The position numbers and the translations under genes are program-made. 64,000 bases of DNA from Hirundichthys speculiger. Lineage: Eukaryota; Chordata; Actinopteri; Beloniformes; Exocoetidae. Position 1 is the stretch's first letter. Every line of letters begins with the position of its first letter. Positions 59,307-64,000 of this stretch are shown in pieces. The notes under the pieces were generated by a model, which was not told where the DNA came from, ran no database searches, and saw only the letters and a program-made list of their open reading frames with translations. The stretch covers positions 1 through 64,000 of the forward strand of contig JAGFBZ010002020.1 in assembly GCA_018398805.1 (NCBI GenBank), given 5' to 3'.

Positions 59307-61011
59307 CTGATGCAACCAAATTAACACAATCTGTCATCGTACGTATACACTCCCCTGGCACACAGACACACAGATTGCGCATGTTTCATATGTTCATGTT
59401 CAGATTATCTGTTGGATCGCTAAACCCTATAATCCTACAAACATCAAAAATAAATCAAACATCCCCAAAAGAACCAGAAAATGTAATGGACGAGCACGGC
59501 ATGCACAAGACACCGTGCTAATGGATGAGATACAGAAATAGAAGTTGACCTTCTGCTGTTGTTAAAACACAATTCCCATGCTACATTTGAATGTTTTTCA
59601 CAACAAATAAGAGAATACAGTAATTAGCTGAGCTGGTCATTATTCTGTGAAATGCCAAATGGAGAGTAGGTAGATTTAGAGCAACTGTACTTACAGTTGA
59701 AACCAGAAGTTTATATACACGGTATAAAAATACACAAACTTTTTTTCTCTGTCTGACATTAAATCAGAGTAACCTTTTTGCTGTTTTAGGTCAGTTAGTA
59801 TTAGCAAAATTATTTCTATTTATTAAATGCAAGAACAATGGAAGAGACCATTTTTAAAAGGAGTTGTTCTTACTTTCTTCAAAGTCAGGTGTTATAAACA
59901 TTTCCTTAGTATTTGGTATCATTGCCTTATAACTGTATGACTTGAGTCAAACATTTTGGGTTGCCTTTCACAAGCTTCTCACAATAGTTTGCTGGAATTT
60001 TGGCCCATTCCTCAGGACAGAGCTGGTGGAACTGAGTCAGGTTTGTAGGCCTTCTTCCTTGCACACCTTATCAGCTCTGCCCACTGATCTTCTATCGGAC
60101 AGGGATCAGGGCTTTGAGATGGCCACTTCAAAACACAGTCTGGTGTTTTGCTTACAGCCATTGTCTAATTTGGAAGACCCGTTTGCCCCAAAACTTTAAC
60201 TTCCAGCCTGTTATCTTGAGATGTCGCTTCAATATTTCCACATAAAGTTCTATTTCACAGTTGGGATGTTGTTATCAGCCCTGCAAGGTTACCCCTTTTT
60301 CCTCCAAATGTAACATTGGTCATTATGACCAAACAGTTCAATTTTAGTTTAATCAGACCACAGAACATGTCTCCAAAATTTGAGGTCCTTATCCCTAGTA
60401 TATTCAAACTGTAATCCAGGGCATAAAATCGCGACCAACTGGTCGCCATATGCGACCCAAATTTAACGATTTCAACCGTTTTTTTCTGCCATGTCACCAG
60501 TGGCGAGGGACACAAAATCCACCATCAACTTAGGAAAAAAATTTTTTTTTTGATTTCTGCACATTTGTCATGTGTCACCAAAGCAAACATATCTAAATAA
60601 CTTAGAAACAAAGTTTATTTAGAACTTTAGAAACAAAGTTTATAATTAGATATATATTATATATTGGAAAGTGGCCCTGTTTTGGGTGCACGTCGTTTGC
60701 CGGAAGTCATAACTGCACATGCGCCTAACACAGCGATGGACAGGTGGACTTTTGCATTTGTCGGTCTTCAGTTTTGTCCATCACTGAATCTACTCCACAG
60801 CAAAATGGATCATTTTGGTAAATAACCTCATAAAAATACACAACAGAATAGTTAACACTAGAACCGCCAAGATTCCAAACTTCATTTTCACCCCATCGCT
60901 GCAACAGCGTCAGTGATGCGAACATGTCATTTATAATAGTTGTGAAGTGGCTCATTCCTGAATATTTCTGGAATAATAATGATGGACACTTGTCAAAATA
61001 AGTGTTTAAAA

Positions 61012-62210
61012 TAGGGATGTCCCGATCCCGATCCCCTGATCGGATCGGCCTTCGATCTTAAAAATTTAAGGTGGATCGGATCGGCCGATCAACCTTCTTA
61101 TAACACGCCGATCTTTTTTTCATTATTTTTTTCCTCAAAAAGTGATCCTGATTAACACAAATTAATAAAGTAATCATATTACACAAACAAAAATATTTTT
61201 TAAACTATATACATTTAATAATTTGCACTGAAATGAGGTTTCCCAGCAGCGCTGTCTTGTATCCACCTTAAAAGTTTCAAGACCGGCGGCGTCAGGCTAA
61301 ACTTTAGCAAAAATATCAGCAGTGTGGCAGCACTATAAAATTACAAAGACCGACGCTTCAACTGTGACTTGAAACGTGTGGAAGGCTGAGATATCATGAG
61401 GGGTAAGTAAGAAGAGAGTTTACAATACCACCAATTTAATCAGACACTTAAAAAATCACGCACCACCGATCACCGCAGCCTTCTGTCAGGTGCCGTGGTG
61501 CCGACGCGACGGCCGGCACCAGCTTCGGCAGCAAACGCTCTGTGAAACTTTTAAAAGAAAGACACCGAGCTAAACCGAGCTAAAGGACACCGAAAAATCA
61601 CCGAGCTAATCGTGGAATGTATTACCGAGGACACGGAGTTTGTGGAATACAAGGCATTTAACTGGCTCATTAATTACCTCGAGCCTCGTTCCCGTCATTA
61701 CATGCACGACAAAGGACACAAAGGTGCGCGAACATGTGCAGCGGGTCTTGAAAGAAGTTAAGTTAATATTTTATGTTATTTTTATTCTGATGTGATTTCA
61801 TTGATTGCAAAGACTTCTGCTAGTGTTTTCATTGCCTTAAACTGCTAGCCAAGTTCACCTGCTGCTATTTAAATGAAGTGTTTTGTTGTTTAGTACTGAG
61901 ACTGTTGAACAGTCACTGTTCTGTAACTAAATGTGTTTTATAATAATTCTCCCAAACAAAAAAGACAGAAAGAAGAGTGTTTAAATAAGTTATTGTTTAT
62001 TTTATGAGATGATAAAAGCTATTAATCTCAGCTTGGATGCAGGCCTATTTATTAATGTACACAGGAAATAAAATGCATGGGAAATTAAACTCTGTTTGCC
62101 CACTCAAAAGAAGTGAAATCGGATCGGAAAAAATCGGAAATCGGCCGATCATCAAAATTAAAAGATCGGAATCGGATCGGGACCCAAAAAACGTGATCGG
62201 GACATCCCTA
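61012..62210 (+). mobile_element. hAT element inside the piggyBac
   Basis: Begins TAGGGATGTCCCGATCCCGA, ends CGTGATCGGGACATCCCTA, with exact duplications GTTTAAAA (61004-61011 and 62211-62218). GATCGGATCGGCCGATC motifs are repeated inside both ends. A plus-strand piece near 61600-61700 reads ITEDTEFVEYKAFNWLINYL then EPRSRHY, resembling the V-EDxxF..L...LEPRY..PSR segment of hAT (ZBED-type) transposases. It is an internally deleted copy. Confidence 0.9.
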
Positions 62211-62391
62211 GTTTAAAATGTATATTTTTGTGAGCTTTTTTCTACGTGTTAAAACGCTGCGCGCGTCTCTCAGCCACACAAATAAATACATCGGTACGTT
62301 CATCAACAAACTGTAGGAGCTGTATGTTAACACAAACATGACAACAACAGCAATCGAATGACAGACTATTTACAATACAAAACAGCAGATT

Positions 62392-62619
62392 TCAGATGTC
62401 AATCACAGATATTTTAATAATTTTGTAAAAACAGATTAACGCTGCATGCTCCCCCTCACGCACACATGACTCCATTCCCAGCCCTCCTCTCCACCGGTGC
62501 GGCTCCGCCACCGTACAGTCACAGGTGTGCTGTATCACCTGGTCCATCAGGTACATGAACGCATTCATAGGGTCTTCAATGTTGTGGCGCGCGTATGCAG
62601 TTGGACCACCTCTCCCCAC
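62392..62619 (-). pseudogene. piggyBac transposase-like fragment
   Basis: A 75-codon minus-strand frame reads GRGGPTAYARHNIEDPMNAF and then a MDQVIQHTCDCT stretch, resembling the region of piggyBac-type transposases where a short alpha-helical segment precedes the catalytic part. It lies within the piggyBac ends (60851-62890). Catalytic residues are absent, so this is a leftover of an internally deleted element. Confidence 0.5.
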
Positions 62620-63765
62620 AGGGACATTTTTGGACTGGACTCTCCCGGTCCGCAGTCCCAGCTTTATCCAGTGTTTATATGAGGGGGTGAAAATGACCCC
62701 CTCTGCGGTTCCAGGTATAAATGGTCATATTCATTTTATCACACACTCACCAGAATTCACTGAAAAATTAATAAATCCATTTTAGAAAAAGTCATGAACT
62801 TACAGATGTAGGGGTTTTATTTTAACAGAAATACAAACATTTGAAAATGTTACGAGGTAAAAATGACCTACTTGGCGCTTCTGGTGTTAACAAAAAAGAA
62901 ATAATATTAGTTTTCATAGTAAGCATCATGGAAACAGAATAAAATGCGATTTCATGCTTGTAAATGCTTCTGAAATGTAGTGATAGTAGACAATAATAGG
63001 AGTTTTTCATATATGACAATGCTGCTGGTGCCATATTAACCCTTGATGTATGGGGCGACGAAAAACACTGGCGACCAAAATTGTTAGCTGGCTACCAACT
63101 TAAAAAACCTGGTAGCCAGGGGCGACTTGATGAAAAATTCTAATTTTATGCCCCGTAATCAGGCTTTTTTTTTTTATTATCATTATTTTGGAGTAATGGC
63201 TTCTTCCTAACTGAGTGGCCCCCAGCCCATGTTGGTACAGGATTCATTCACTGTGGATAATTACCAGCTTCAGCAGCATCTTCACAACATATGTTGCTTT
63301 TGTTCTGCGGTTGATACGCACAATTCACACCACAGCCCGTTCATCTCTGGGACACAGAACCTGTCTCCTTCCTGAGCAGTATGAGGGCTTCTGTATAATT
63401 CTTTAAACAGATGAATGTGGCATCTGGAAATTTTACCCAAGGATGAACCAGACTTGTGGAGGTCCATTGTTTTCTTCCTGATATCTTGGCTGGTTTCTTT
63501 TGCTTTTACTATGATATCAACAAGGAATAAGTGTGTTTGAGATGTGTCTTAAAATACACCCACAGGTGCACACTGCGACTCAAATGTTGACTGAAATGTT
63601 GTCAATTAACCTATTAGAAGCTTCCAAAGCCATGGTGTCATCATCTGGGCTTTCCCAAACTGTTAAAGGCATATTAATCTTAGGGTATGTAAAATTCTGA
63701 CTTTGAAGAAAGTTGAAAAAAAATCCTCTCTCTCGTTATTCTGGCATTTAGCAAATAGAAACTAG

Positions 63766-64000
63766 AAAAGCACTCGGAGAGCACAGACCTCCGCCAAGTG
63801 CAACAATTTCCCCATATAGCAATTTACAGATTGCGATAAAATCTGCCTTCTCGATCAGATCCGGATCAGCCTTTGAAATTTGATAGAAATTGACAATGGG
63901 AACATCTGAGTCACATTTCATGAGTTTTGGCAATAATCAACAGAGATATTGAGAAACAAAGTTTTTGGCCCCATTGACCGCAATGTTATCGAAAATTTGA
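63766..64000. repeat. unidentified interspersed repeat at the right edge
   Basis: From CTCGGAGAGCACAGACCTCC onward the sequence matches a repeat I recognise as frequent in fish genomes but cannot classify. It truncates Tc1 copy B and runs off the window. Confidence 0.45.

Larger units (their letters stand above)
60851..62890. mobile_element. piggyBac element inside the hAT
   Basis: TTAACACTAGAACCGCCAAG at the left and CTTGGCGCTTCTGGTGTTAA at the right are inverted copies with TTAA at both outer ends, the piggyBac signature. Next to each end is a further motif (TTTTCACCCC / GGTAAAAATGACC). A transposase remnant lies near the right end. A hAT element (61012-62210) sits inside. Confidence 0.88.
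60419..63154. mobile_element. hAT-like element inside Tc1 copy B
   Basis: The ends are GGGCATAAAATCGCGACC and its inverse, TAATTTTATGCCCC. Both ends also carry GGCGACC-type subterminal motifs. Flanking GTAATCCA (60411-60418) and GTAATCAG (63155-63162) agree in the first six positions, an imperfect 8-bp duplication. It is filled mostly by a piggyBac element. Confidence 0.7.
59694..63765 (-). mobile_element. Tc1 (Sleeping Beauty-like) copy B, outer shell of a four-level nest
   Basis: It begins CAGTTGAAACCAGAAGTTTA after TA and follows the antisense of the Tc1 transposase to 60410. It resumes at 63155 (CAGGCTTTTTT...) and continues to about 63765, where another repeat cuts off the right terminus. 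Phrases such as GGAATTTTGGCCCATTCCTC and GGACACAGAACCTGTCTCCT are shared with copy A at 11747-15997. Coding capacity is destroyed. The interruption is the hAT at 60419-63154. Confidence 0.85.

Overview
The window is vertebrate, almost certainly teleost fish, nuclear DNA. It has small exons with GT-AG borders, long AT-rich introns and many fish-type transposons (Sleeping Beauty-like Tc1, hAT, piggyBac, L1, a jockey-group LINE, tRNA-derived SINEs, an endogenous retrovirus). The only host gene I can identify is plekha7, read on the minus strand, so its 5' side lies at high coordinates. PLEKHA7 is an adherens-junction scaffold: its PH domain binds phosphoinositides, and the protein links p120-catenin at the zonula adherens to microtubule minus ends.

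Nine plekha7 exons are well supported, in transcript order: 18980-18869, 17444-17339, 16849-16776, 16308-16208, 8542-8364, 6449-6021, 5788-5248, 1962-1879 and 385-332. They encode the linker before the PH domain, the whole PH domain, the long linker after it and the first residues of the coiled-coil region. The WW domains and the C-terminal half are not in the window. Two PH exons (17339-17444 and 16776-16849) each carry one extra base relative to the conserved reading frame. Similar one-base breaks occur in unrelated mobile-element ORFs, often in homopolymers, so consensus indels are the likeliest cause, but real decay of the gene cannot be excluded. Two further exon-like stretches (37053-37126 and 59190-59306) are only candidates.

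Layout: 1-18980 is the exon-bearing part, interrupted by a hAT MITE (7238-7724) and a Sleeping Beauty-like Tc1 copy (11747-15997) that itself holds a SINE tail, an unassigned insert and a 5'-truncated L1. From 18981 to 64000 there is intron (or 5' flank) packed with nested transposons. A hAT (24556-32027) is split by a young class-I-type endogenous retrovirus (25048-31702) with apparently identical 479-bp LTRs, a tRNA-Tyr primer site, an in-frame UGA-CUAG between gag and pro, and a missing reverse transcriptase. A second hAT (37731-42358) holds a SINE and a nearly full-length LINE. A Tigger-type MITE lies at 43133-43810. A Tc1 copy with lost catalytic residues sits inside a TA microsatellite (47892-49448). 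Another hAT lies at 57617-58546. The right end (59694-63765) is a four-deep nest: Tc1, hAT, piggyBac, hAT.

Most mobile-element borders were set by hand from terminal inverted repeats and target-site duplications and can be checked directly. I found no convincing new gene system. The most unusual points are the retroviral readthrough context and leader hairpins, the nested structures with readable insertion order, the plekha7 frame breaks and several short near-perfect hairpins.
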